A DNA stretch of 64,000 nt from Paramecium pentaurelia. Taxonomy: Eukaryota; Ciliophora; Oligohymenophorea; Peniculida; Parameciidae. Each line of letters opens with the position of its first letter. Position 1 is the first letter of the stretch. The stretch lies in assembly GCA_905183005.1 (NCBI GenBank), contig CAJJDO010000105.1, positions 237,686 through 301,685 of the forward strand. The letters run 5' to 3'. The position numbers were made by a program, and so were the translations under genes. Under the pieces are notes generated by a model. It did not search any database. It worked only from the letters and a program-made list of their open reading frames with translations, and had not been told where the DNA came from. Shown in pieces: positions 50,382 through 62,332 of the stretch.

Positions 50382-51854
50382 ATGTAAAATTCTTAATATG
50401 AAATTATCATAGAGTATATTAAATCATTACTCTGTCCAGATCACAATTTACCTATTAAATATATCAATTATTCCACTGATGTCAAAATTGGAAATAGGCT
50501 AATTTGTTCATAATGTGGAAAAAATGGTTTAGATGGTTATTTTGAAATTGAAGCTGCTATACATATTATTAATTAACCTAAAATCTCTTAACCTATAACA
50601 AATGCTTGTTTATAATTATCCAATTATATTGATGGAATTAAAACTAAAGTTGATTCATTAACTAACTAATAAATATATTTCTTAAAAAATACATAAAATA
50701 GACAAGGAATTACTAAATTTTAAGAAGAAACTCAAAATTATTCTCTAAGCAATCATAATGAAAAAAAAACAGAAAAAATAATTAAATAAGGAAAAGATGC
50801 AATTGAAAATTCTATTAGATATCTTGAGAGATTCTAAATGCAAATGTTATCTCTATTAACTCATTAATTAAATCAATTTAAAAATTTTACAGAAATCCAC
50901 AAATAAGAATATTAATAAAATATATTTGTAGAAACAAGTATTTAAGATTATGAATTTTTTATTTATAGTTCTAAATTTCTAGAAGTATTTACAACATAAG
51001 ATAATTAAATTAATAGTATATAGACTATCGAATCACCTAAAACTAAAATTACTTGTATTATCAAAGCTTAATAAAAATAAATGTTTTTTTTAGGTAGATA
51101 AGATGGAATTGTTGAAGTATATGAATAATTAACAAATGGAAAATATATATCATCGCATTAAATTTAAGCACATTCTTATAATCCATCATAAAATTATAAT
51201 GGAGTTACTTGTATTATCACTAATTAAGATAATTCAGAAATTATTACAGGAGGATAAGATACTCTAATTAAATAGTGGAAATTTAGAAAAAACAAATGGA
51301 ATCTAATTTCTCAATTATCTGAACATACAGGTGTTATAAATTCTTTATGTTATAGTCTAGATTTTAATATACTCGGATCTACAAGTTAGGATTATTCTTT
51401 TTCATTATTCAAATCATCCTAAGATGTTTATTAAAAATCAATCTAGGAAATCAAATAATCACGTGTTAATACTATTTGTTTTGTTACTTCTACTAAATTT
51501 TTTATTTCTCTAAATTAAGATAGAAATATCTATTTCTATTAAATCATTAATCCATTATAATAACAATATTAAATCGAATAGTTATATAATATTAGCCTCA
51601 ATGAAATCAACACTGATATACATATTAATGTTTAACCAAGATTTTATTAACAATAAAATTTATTGATATTCTAAAGTAATTCGCAAACCTATCTTATAAG
51701 TGATAAAGATTCAAACAAATTTAAAATCATTTTGATTGAAAAATAAAATTCACTTAAAGGAAATATTTTTCGACTATTGCGATTTGGATAATTAGCTGTT
51801 TAGGTATATTAAAAAAATCTAAAATATTTTTTAAGCCTTACTTAATTTGAATGA
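50382..51854 (+). CDS. WD40-repeat protein with N-terminal Cys/His zinc-binding-like segment and coiled coil
   Basis: About 490 residues in one intron-free frame; a 32-nt intron at the very end would give a stop at 51850 instead. Residues 14-45 contain CPDHNLP and ICSQCG, a Cys/His pattern like a short B-box or RING remnant. A coiled-coil region (about 100-190) precedes a WD40 part with TCIITNQDNSEIITGGQDTL and SLCYSLDFNILGSTSQDYSF. Ciliates have many such TRIM-like WD40 proteins; function unknown. It is divergent from Ku80 with 84 bp between starts. Confidence 0.7.
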
Positions 51855-52129
51855 AATAAATATAAATAAAATATGCACATAAATAATTATAATTTACAAT
51901 TTTATTTCAAATTATTATCTAATTAATATTCCAAAATAAATATTATATATAACTGGACTGAATATAATAATACAAAATAATAAAATATAATTAATATCTT
52001 CATATTTAAATTGATTTTATTAATGGAAATTTTAGTTTTAAAATGGATTAACAAAAATAACACAATGCACTTGTACAAAAAATGATAAAAAACACTAACA
52101 CATCAACATGCCTAAAACTAAAAGTAATA
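51855..52129. other. Convergent intergenic spacer
   Basis: 275 bp between two converging gene ends, one of the longest such spacers here. It is TA-rich with no coding frame on either strand. No structured terminator is visible, as expected for nuclear protein genes. Confidence 0.5.
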
Positions 52130-55100
52130 TCAAAATAATTACATTTCTTCTTCAATATCTACAATTGAAAGCCAACTTCTTGTATATTTGTTAAATGTTA
52201 CAATGATTGCTATGATTAAACATAAAACAATCCATGATAATAAAGAGTAATTTAGATACAATGGCTCTAATGATTAAATATAGAATATACTTTTAAAAGG
52301 ATTTGATTAGTAAAGTATGATACAAATTATCATATTATAATATTGATTTACAATCATCATTACAGAATTTAATGGACCTTCTTTTAAATAAGAATCAATA
52401 GGATTTGGTAAAGTTGGAGGTTCAGAATTATCAATAACTATAAAAAATATGATTAAGCAACTAAATGAAGTTAGTATAAAAATATTATAAAACTACAATT
52501 AATTATTGATAGCAAATATGTTATCATTAGGTATTGCATCAGTTAATTTATCTTCTCTTAAAGATAGCGTCAATAATATAAGGACTGGAATGCTTGACAA
52601 ATAATTCATGTAAATATATTAAAAATCACCAAAATTCATTCCTTAAAATTATAATAAAGCTGTTCCTGTAAATTTAAGTACACTAATTAAAACATAGTAT
52701 TAAAATATTTCAATAATAATACTTTTAGTAGATCTACCTTATAATAAGATTAATTTAACACATTAAATTGAATCCTTTTTATAACTAAATGGAGATGTAT
52801 ATGAAGCATCACTTGAATTGAATGAAACACCAACTAAAGCTTCTGCTATTGCTGACTAAATTAAAATAAATTAAATACACAATCATTTGCACCATCTCCT
52901 ACCATCATTACATTTTTATTTAGTTAATTTTACAAGTATTATACAATTTCTTTTTTTTAATTAGGTTTCATTCTTGTAAAAATTTTAGTCTTTCTGACTA
53001 AATTATTTAAACAATTAATAAATTTGATATCAATTTCATCTGTCTATCTCAATTATTTGTAATATGATTAATCAATACTTTAATTCAAAGAAATATCATT
53101 TACTTTATTTGATAAGAGATATCCCCATAAATTACCTGTTATAGCAAAATCACAATTTCTATTTAAAATTAATTCTAATTAAATAATAATGAAATTAAAT
53201 TAAGATCCTAATTTTGAATCTAATTATGTTTTAGTTTAAAATTATTAATTTAAATCTTATAATAAGAGTATCTCTTATTAATCATCATAATCTAAAATAA
53301 TAGTATTTTATTTATTCTTAATCAAATTTGATTCATAAGCACAATGAACTGTTGTTAATGGATTATCTCCTGAAATTATTCTTAAGTCTAAATTTGATTT
53401 TAATAATTCTTCTATAACTTAAGATGTATCATCTTTAAGATAATTTTTTAAAGTAAATAATCCTATAAAATTTAATTAATTTTCCAATATATTTCTATCT
53501 AAATCAATTTAATCAAACATTAATTATTTTTAAGCTAAACCAATAACTCTTAAACCTTAGTATGTTTATTATTGTAATTAATTTAAGAGAGATTAATCAA
53601 ACTATTTATTTGATAATTCAATCAACTTTTCTGGTGATCCTTTTACAAATAAATAATATTAATTTTCTAATTCATTAAAAACAATTACACTCATTCTTTA
53701 CAAATGAGAATTAAATTCAAATATCTTTATCACTTAAAAACACTTTTAGTTTTTTGAAACTTTAAAATATTTTTAATTATCAAAATTGATATCATAATCA
53801 GCTAATTTAAACATTTCTAATTCTAATGGATCTCCACTTAATTCTGAATTAATAATTGTTAAATGATGACAACAAGCCATTATTTCTAACAAAGAATCTT
53901 AATGTGGTATATAATCATTAGCTTATAATCCTAAAGTAGATAGTGTTCCAGTTTTATCAAAGCAAATTGTGTCAATTTTACCTGAATCTTCAGTTTTTAT
54001 AGGATTTGATCCTACTATATCTATTTATTTTAATTTTAATAGAGATATAGTTTAATTTAATGAAAAGAATATAGGTAAAGCAGGTGGAATTATCCAAGTT
54101 ATTGCATCAAGATATCTAACAATTATGAGTTTAATTGAATAATGCATGTATTAATATTTTACTATAAGTAATAGTGTGAAAATAGATAGAATAATAAGAC
54201 CCAAAATAATTAAAAATTTACATGCTTGTATATAAAATACTCTAGATGGAAGAGGAGGAAATAAAACGTTTCTAAAATATTATCCTCTTAATGAACCATA
54301 TCCAGTTCTAATTACTAATCCTATATTTTATTAATATGGTGATATCTTAATCACTTTAGTACCTTCAAATAGTGTATGTTCATAAATATCATTTGATAAT
54401 TCTTTTATGGCTTGTTTAGGAATTGGTACTGTTTCTCCTGTTAAAGTAGCTTCATTGACCATTACATCACCTTGTATTAGTAAACAATCACAATTCAATT
54501 GTAGATGTTCTTCAATAAAGAATTAATCTCCAACTATTAATTCACTTCCATCTATTATTTTATTATCAATTAATTTAACATTTTATTTAATATTTGCTAA
54601 TTATTAGAGTTATATTCTAGATTTTCTCATTAGAAAATAATTAATTAGACAAGCTAAAAATGAAAATGAAATTAAGACAATTGAAAACATAATGAAACCT
54701 AATATAAATGAAATTAATCAATACCCTCAATAATCCATAAGAGAACAGAGAAATATTATAACATATAAAATGGACTTGTTAACTCTTAAAATAAATAAGT
54801 TAATAATGATTATATTGGAACCTATAATTTACTATTTCCATAAATATCATATCTTAATTAATGACTTAAATCAGTGTTAATTAGCATTTACAATTATCTT
54901 TATTTAATTTCTACTGTATTATGTTTTAGAAAATCAACAGGTTGAAATGAGTCATGATTCAATTAATACTTTAAAAATCAATCTAATAAATGTTATGAAT
55001 ACCTATAGATAAAATAAGAAGTGTTATTAATTACAATCTTTTTACAAATACTCTATTAATTATATGAATTAGTAACTAGATAATGAGTGCATTATTATTC

Positions 55101-55313
55101 ATCAATCTTAATAAATAGAATAATTCTATAGAGTTTATTGTTCCATTTCATTAATAATGCAAATAGAGAACAAGTAATAATGGATAGTATGATCTTGATT
55201 ATGAATATAAATATTACAGTAACTAAAATTCTAGATTTGCTTAGAATGACAGGAACAACTTCGATTAGTGAATGCTATCCTTCAATATCAGATGATTTAA
55301 CTTTAAATATCAT
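52130..55313 (-). CDS. P5B-type P-type ATPase (ATP13A2/Ypk9-like), with an in-frame TGA
   Basis: About 1,044 codons after introns of 26 and 23 nt; exact sum. P5B landmarks: LTGETVPIP, the M4 motif PPALP, the phosphorylation site ICFDKTGTLSTLGL, ACCHHLTIINSELSGDPLE, MMVGDGANDC and ASYTSPFS near the last membrane segments. ATP13A2-type pumps export polyamines from late endosomes or lysosomes. Multiple hydrophobic segments fit. At 54978-54980 a TGA interrupts the frame, about 112 residues from the start, while both sides read as conserved P5 sequence. A GT-AG intron of 66 nt (54969-55034) would remove it but is twice the normal size. The start lies 19 bp from the stop of the EF-hand gene. Confidence 0.85.
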
Positions 55314-55332
55314 ATATTTATATTATCTTAAT

Positions 55333-55958
55333 TCATTTGAGTATTTTTTTAACAATATCTATATATAGGAATTTTCCCTCGTTTTTAGGATCTATGAATT
55401 TCATATATTCATCAGCCTCATCTTCATTAAATCTATAGCCCATTGTCATTAATAATTCTTTGAAATATTCACTCTAAATATATCCTGTGTTTTCCAAATC
55501 TACAGATTTAAAAGCTAAAATGATTAAATATTATACCTTCAATTAATTATTCTTCTCTATCTTATTCTCTTTTCTTTTTACTAACTAAAATGAATAAAGC
55601 ATCAGATCTTATTCCTTATCCTTCAGAATCTTCAAGTTCCTTATATAATTCACTTAATTCCTATTCTTCAAAAATATATCCTATAGATGTCAATAATTCT
55701 TATAATTCAGTAAAATTAATTCTTTCATCACCATCTCGATCAAATAATTAAAAGTTTTCTCTATATTTCTTATCTTCTGCATCTGAGAATAATCTACCTT
55801 CATTATCGTAACTGATACTTTTTAAAGTTGTCATCAGAATACAAATGGCTTTTAAGTTCTTCAATTACTATTCTTGGTTCAATCTTAGGTAATCCATCAT
55901 TTAAAGACACCTTCTCTTTTTGTCTTACTTGAGATAAATTAGTTTACGTTTAATTCAT
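55333..55958 (-). CDS. Calmodulin-like EF-hand protein
   Basis: 192 residues after introns of 25 and 22 nt; exact codon sum. After a 55-residue N-terminal extension come a canonical EF-hand loop DRDGDERINFTE with its flanking helices, a degenerate second region (DSEGQGIRSDALF), a third loop DLENTGYIQSEYF and a fourth degenerate region (DPKNEGKFLYI). Such proteins are calcium sensors; only the first loop looks fully able to bind calcium. The start ATG at 55956-55958 overlaps the TGA of the upstream gene. A shorter start at 55834 would remove the extension and the first intron. Confidence 0.85.
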
Positions 55959-57709
55959 ATTAATTAATTATAATATTCATTAATCATCCATTTAGAACAT
56001 AATCCAGATTTTTGTATATCTTGACCTACAATAAAGATGGACCTAAAATAACACATTATAAGTCTACATATATCTTAAAAGAATGAAGTAGTAATAACTT
56101 CTGCTTTTGGTCCTACTATTTATAATCCTTTATATATCATTTAGATTATAAATGTATTTTATCGTAAGAACTCTAATGAAATGAATCCATCAATATAAAA
56201 ATTAAAAGCAATACATTGATCAATGTCTATATTGCTTAATTCCACTTTAATGTGTTTATGAGACTTTTATACGAGAAATAAATATAAAAGATTAGAGAAT
56301 ATAAATTAGATAATATGCTATATTGATGTAATAACAAAAAGCTCTGTAGAATTAGATTCAAATTATATTTATTTATTTTCCATATCAGCTACATTGTTCA
56401 TAATCATTAAAGATTAATATATAATATTCTTTACAGAAAATGTTTCTAATTCTTAATATTTAATTTTAAAATAATAGATTTAAAAGGCATCCAAGATCAT
56501 TTTAATTTTTGTATTTGAAATAATCTATCCACTTATTAAAGATTCACTAACTTTTAAATAATATTTATCATCAGAATTTTATTATAATTAACATAATTAG
56601 TATAATTATTTGTTTGTTCTCGAATTAATTTTATCTAATCTACTAGATAATAATTTAATTTCCTACTCTTTTAATTTCAATTAAACATTATCATGCAAAA
56701 TATCTTATTTTTATTCCATCAACATTAGTAATTCTCTACTCTCATTTTAATAAGCAAAAACTTTAAGATTATATAATTATTTTGAATTATTTTTTTAAAT
56801 GGTTAATTCTAACTTTTTTAATGGTGTTTTGGATGTAATCATTTTTTCATATAATAATTATCCAATATTTATAGAATCTAAACCTGTACTATGTTGAATA
56901 TTCTAATTTAATTTTAAATGTCCTTTTGGTAATTATGTTGTATCATAAGTTGAATATTAATGTAAGAATTCTTTAAAATCTTGATTGGATGAGATTCCAA
57001 GTCTCTACTCTGCATAATGGTTTGCATATTTTAATTCAAATTAAAATGATTTTTAATCAAATTTAAAGTGTATATAAATATCTTAGATTATTTCATTTAA
57101 GACATTTCCTATATTAATAGTAATAAGATATTTACTTATTTCTTTTTCATTTTAATATTAGATAAATAATGTTCTCTTTACATATGATTTTTTATACAGA
57201 AGTATAAATAAATAAAATGATACAACTATGTATAGAACTGCCATTCCATCAAAAGTAAAGTAAAATAGAATGTAAATTAGACGAGAGATTGTAACTAAAA
57301 TTAATGCAAACACATTCCATAAAAAATCATAATGCTCTAATAATGTAATATTGATAATTGTTATTCCACATCCTGATACATATAAATTATCATAAGAAGG
57401 TGTATTTCTATCCACTAGAATCTAAATACCAGTCATAATTAGATTATTTATCACAAATATACCACAAATATTCTTTCCTTTACGAAATTTTACAATAAAA
57501 GGAATTTGTAATATAAAAAACAAAGTAGCAATCGATTCTAATACTCCATTTGTTATCTAACCTCCTTTAAGTTGTATTATGGCAACACTTAAATTAATGA
57601 TAATTAAGATCGGTTGATAACATTTAAAATGAAAGAGGCATGATTCTCTAGTAAACTCTTCATATTTTTTCTCCAGTTATGATGGAAACCTTAATGTAAA
57701 TTTGTTCAT
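55955..57709 (-). CDS. Membrane protein with degenerate histidine-kinase-like C-terminus
   Basis: 584 residues in one intron-free frame. The first 190 residues hold about five to six hydrophobic segments (ILIIINLSVAIIQL, VFALILVTISRLIYILFYF, VLYIVVSFYLFILLY). Then comes a soluble region of about 390 residues whose order resembles ciliate hybrid histidine kinases: a PAS-like part, a helical dimerisation-like part, YYFKIKYQELETFSVKNIIY, and a late YKGLQIVGPKAEVITTSF recalling the Gly-rich end of the ATPase domain. The phospho-accepting His-Glu/Asp box and the Asn box were not found, so it would be catalytically dead. The family is uncertain. Confidence 0.45.
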
Positions 57710-57932
57710 ATTAATATAATAATAAATCCTCAGTAGATTATTTCATTTATACATTTATTATGCTCTTACATATAATTTAATTATTCGGTGTTGGGACTGG
57801 ATAATTTCATTACTTATAAATTAATGTATCAATTAATCTTTATATATATTGTAACAACAAATTTTTTGTTTATTATCATAGTTAACCTATAGCTGTTTCA
57901 TCTTTTTGGTTCATTATTAATTCATTATAAAA

Positions 57933-59295
57933 ATGGTTTCTGCCTTTTCAATTGGTTAAGCAAAAAGATCTGATCCATCCATTAAAACATTAGCACCTGG
58001 CCCCAATGCTTATTTACCAAAATTACTTCCCAAGTAATAAGCCCCATAGTGGACGTATATGAATATTAATAATATAGGATTGGTGGAGCAGCACAAAGAA
58101 TAGGAAGATCAACTTCTTATGGACCAGGACCAGGCCAATACCAATATTAATAAAAAGTCATAGAAGGACCTAAATATTCAATAGTTGGCAAACATTAAAC
58201 CAAATAAATTTCTCTTTCTCCAGGGCCTGGAAATTACAATGATGAAAGTTTTTGCTCCATCTATAGAAAACCACCTATGTATACGCTTGGAATAAAGCAT
58301 TATACATCTGCAAAAGAGTTTTTGCCAGGCCCTGGATAATATGATCTCAATAGTTCATATGTGTCTAATAACTCTATTAAATTTCCGACTTAACCTAGAC
58401 TAACATCTTTAGAAGGAGGAATGTCTCCTGGACCTGGATGTATAATAATTATTAATTTAGAATACAACATCGATAAGGCAGTAAAGTTGGCTATGGAGAA
58501 AACTTAACCTTCTTGGATAATTGGAACATCCTAAAGATAACAAGAATTAAAGAAATCTCAAATAACTCCAGGTCCAGGAGCTTATTAATTGAGTGTTTTG
58601 TTAAATCTTAAAAAGAATTTTACTATCAAATAAAAATTGTAATTGAAAGATCCAAATGTATCTGCTCCAGGACCTGGTGCATATGATTCAGATTTTTCTA
58701 TTATAAAATCTCATTATCCTACTTATAAGATTGGAACTGAATAAAGAAGTACTAAGAATTTACTTGATAAATTTTTGCCTGGACCTGGTTAATATTATAG
58801 AGAGTATACCTTTTTCTTATCAACAGGAGAATAGATAGTTTGAGTTCTTTACAAAAATCAGCTCCATCATTTAAAATGCCATAAGCCTTAAGAAAAGATC
58901 TTAATGACTCAATTACTATTACTCCAGGTCCAGGCTAGTATTAAATACCAAAAATACGAGACAGTCAAATGATCACAATGAAGGGTTTTAAATACAATCC
59001 AAATAATTCTGTTCATTTTCCTGGACCTGGGTAATATAATCCTGATGATTCAATGTGTAAACTAAAGGATGGTTCAGTTAAGATAGCTCCTGAATAAAGA
59101 TCAAAAGCATTGTTAACTCAATATGTTCCAGGACCAGGTTCATACTCAATGAAATCTACTCTCGAAGGACCTTCTTGGGGATTCAAGAAAGAAATTAGAT
59201 CTACTTTAATTAAAAAGGATTTTAATCCTGGGCCAGGATCTTATAATATTCCACCTAAATTTAATGATGTTCCTAAATATTTATTATAGAAATGA
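57933..59295 (+). CDS. SHIPPO/STPGR-repeat protein (ODF3/CIMAP-like)
   Basis: 431 residues after introns of 23, 21 and 23 nt; exact codon sum. It consists of about eleven repeats centred on Pro-Gly-Pro-Gly-x-Tyr (YGPGPGQY, LSPGPGNY, TPGPGAY, FPGPGQY, VPGPGSY, NPGPGSY), each followed by a Lys/Ser-rich stretch with an Ile-Gly or Met-Gly turn. STPGR proteins line the lumen of axonemal doublet microtubules or sperm-tail fibres, so a ciliary microtubule-binding role is likely. It starts a run of five same-strand genes with 24, 60, 24 and 21 bp between them. Confidence 0.9.
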
Positions 59296-59319
59296 TTATT
59301 TCATTTTATATTAATTTAA

Positions 59320-60078
59320 ATGATTAATAAATGCCTCAAATATTTTTATATAAAGCAACACACTTTAATTTCAATTGAAGGTAATATAGGATCAGGTAAA
59401 AGTACACTTCTCAAATTAATGTAACAGAAATACCCTTAAGTAAGTTATCTAAACATATTTTAAGATGCATTATTTACCTGAACCAGTTAATGAATGGTAA
59501 TAGATTAATGGAAATCCAAAACTCAATTTACTAGGATCTTTTTATTAAGATCCACATAGGTGGGCATACACTATGCAAAATTATGCATTCTATAGTAGAT
59601 TAAAACATTGGAAAACAGTTATGGCCAATTTGAATGAATCAATTATTTTAAGTGAAAGGAGTATTTAAGCAGATAAAGAGATATTTGCAAAAAATGGTTA
59701 TATCAATGGATTAATGAATGAAATGGAATTTGCAATCTATGAATAATTTTATAATTGGTTGGTTCAAGAAGTATTTGGAAAATAGATTGCAAAATAATTG
59801 ATTGTTTATCTATAAGTGAATCCAAATGTTTGTTTATAGAGAATGCTTAAAAGATCTAGAAATGAAGAAAAAGTATATTAAATATACAATATTAGAATTC
59901 TATTTCTAAAGATTATTTAGTATAAATTCATTAAAGACATGAAGAATGGCTTATAAATACATAAAATTAGAATTAGAAAGTTTTAATTTTAAATGGAGAT
60001 AAAGAATTTGAAGGGGATCTTAAATAACAATAAATAATGTTTGAATAAATAAATCAATTCTTTTCTGGATTAGTCTGA
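59320..60078 (+). CDS. Deoxynucleoside kinase (dCK/dGK/TK2 family)
   Basis: 236 residues after introns of 25 and 23 nt; exact codon sum. Motifs in order: P-loop ISIEGNIGSGKSTLLKLM, substrate motif LPEPVNEWQ, LLGSFYQDPHRWAYTMQ, ERSIQADKEIFAKNG (Glu-Arg-Ser), and the LID arginines RMLKRSRNEE followed by DYLVQIHQRHEEWL. The family phosphorylates deoxynucleosides in the salvage pathway with ATP. The N-terminus (MINKCLKYFYIKQ) is short and basic, so a mitochondrial location is possible but unproven. Substrate choice cannot be read by eye. Confidence 0.92.
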
Positions 60079-60138
60079 TTACATTTATAAATATATTTAA
60101 GTTATATTAGTTTAATTAATTTTTATTGTTAATTTAAT

Positions 60139-61250
60139 ATGGCCACTAACAATCTTCCAACATTTTATCCAGGATAATAATCAATGACAAATGTTTAACC
60201 ATCTGTATATTAACAACAAGGAGGTGTAGAATATTGTATATTAATGTAGGACCTATATATTAAGGTAATTAAGGACTTCCATAAGTCTTAGGATCTCCTT
60301 CTGGTATTTAGCAAAATCAATAAATAACATATGGAAATTGTATCAAATGCTTTTCATATTAGAATACGGATTAAATGTGCCCAATTATGGTGTTCCATCA
60401 TATTAAACCCCTTAAAGAATCATGTCTTAAAGAGTTATGTAATAATCCCCTTAAGCTATTACATCTCCTATAATTTAATAATAAGCTCCTATGATTCAAT
60501 AATAAATTCCTATAATTCAATAATCAGCTCCAATTATTTAATAATAATAAGTTTAATCAACAGTGTAATAACCATCAGTCAGTATAAGAATAATAATAAA
60601 ATTAAATAGTTCATAATGTTGAACATGTACCAGTTATACATGAATTACATCATGTGAATCGTCCAATAAATGTTGTATCAGTAGATGAGATAGAAGGTCC
60701 TTGGAGAAGCAAAGTATTATTATTGGAGAAATAATTGATTGAATTATAATTGATGTTAAAGAAGGGTCCAGTGAAGTAAGTTCAATCAAAATAAGTAGTA
60801 GTCGAAGATGAAGGGAAGGTATATAAAATAAATTAATATTACCTAAATAGATAAGATAATTACAAAGTGAAATTGAAAGATTATAAGGAATTCTAAGAGA
60901 AAACTAGAAAGAGATTGATGAATTACAATAATAAATAAATGATGCAACATATAATTTAGAAAATGCAGAAGAATAGGCATCAGCTTAAGTTGAAGCTTAA
61001 TCATAAGAATTAGCTAAATGGAAGAAGAAGTTTTCCGAACTGAATAAGAAATTTCATGATATTGAAGAAGATATTACTATGACTGAAGCCTAAATAGAAA
61101 GTATTTAAAAAAGAAAAATGATCACTCAAACTACATCTACTGTTAAGACTACTGCGAAGACATCAGGAGTATATAATTTATAATTATAATTAGGGTACTT
61201 ATGGTGATGGAGATGTCAGAAAGAGTGGTTTTAGCAATAGGAATTATTGA
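60139..61250 (+). CDS. Pro/Gln-rich protein with C-terminal coiled coil
   Basis: 325 residues after introns of 26 (starting GTG), 23, 28, 32 and 25 nt; exact codon sum. The N-terminal 130 residues are rich in Pro, Gln, Tyr and Gly, ending in repeats of the type Pro-Ile/Met-Ile-Gln-Gln-Gln (SPIIQQQAPMIQQQIPIIQQ). A conserved-looking link follows (VVSVDEIEGPWRSKVLLLEK), then about 130 residues of coiled coil and a Gly/Thr-rich tail. It resembles ciliate cortex or basal-body proteins in composition only; no family recognised. Confidence 0.65.
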
Positions 61251-61274
61251 TTTATTCAAAAATTATAAACATTT

Positions 61275-62311
61275 ATGCTAAATACAAATTCAAATTAATT
61301 TGTTCATTCCAAATTATTATACGCATGTGCCATATCTCCTAAAAGTACTATAGATAATCAAAGAATTATATTGGGGACTATTGGTTCAGGAGGATAATAA
61401 ATTATATGTAACCTATCAATTCATCTATTTTATAGAATTGTAATCTGCTCAAGAAGGCTACAAAATTAAAACATATCATTTGCATAATGCATTTAGTGCT
61501 AAATTATTATTTCTAAATCAAACTGAAGGAAATGAAAGATTTGTATCTGCTGGTGAAAAACTTTAAATATTTAAATCAGAAGACTAAAAAATCAGTCATA
61601 TTTGTGACTTAATCCCTTTAAGCAAGGAATATGTTGGTCCTACATTTGCTTTAGATTTTCATTATGAATAGTAAAATAGACTAAGTATTTATTTTCTTAT
61701 ATTTGACTTTTAGTCTCTGGTTCTCTAGATCCTACAATAAGGATTTGGGATCTTGAAAAGAGAAAATGTTAATATTAATTTATAGCATATGACATATCCA
61801 AAGAGCCAGATTAATATACTTTAGATTTAAATGTAGGTCGTGATTCAAACATCTTAGCATTTCTAAATAATTATAATTAAATTGGTATCTATGATATCAG
61901 AACTAAAATGGGTATGCACAAAATTAAAGGCAAATTATAATACAATTAAGTGATCTGGAATAAAAAATAAGAAAATAACTTAATTGCTATAGATTATGAG
62001 GCTGGTCTTATTGATTTTTATGATACAAGAGATTTTAAAAATAAATATAAAAGAATTAGAACTGATCATAGATAAATTGTTAAAGCTGAATGGTTTTAAG
62101 ATAGAAAGTAATTAAATATTAGATAATAATTAGTTCTTTAGTAACAGCAGGTTTAGATAGATAAATAATTCTTTATGAAGGTGATAAATATCTTGAACCA
62201 TGCTTTGGATTAACTAAGAATTATGATATAGATAATTTCTGTTGTCAAAATAATCTATTTGGAGTTGTCTCTGAATATTCTTTCGAAGTTTTTAGTTTTG
62301 AAACATAATGA
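61275..62311 (+). CDS. WD40 protein, DCAF7/WDR68-like
   Basis: 317 residues after introns of 28, 29 and 26 nt; exact codon sum. The layout follows DCAF7/WDR68: an N-terminal strand YACAISPKSTIDNQRIILGT, a first blade ending AGEKLQIFKSED, LISGSLDPTIRIWDLEKRKC, NQIGIYDIRTKMGMHKIKGK, NNLIAIDYEAGLIDFYDTRD, SLVTAGLDRQIILYEG, and a final FGVVSEYSFEVFSFET. DCAF7 is an adaptor for DYRK kinases and CUL4 ligases. The call rests on spacing and a few motifs; a general WD40 scaffold is the alternative. Confidence 0.6.
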
Positions 62312-62332
62312 ATTTTTTATTAAAAATTATTT

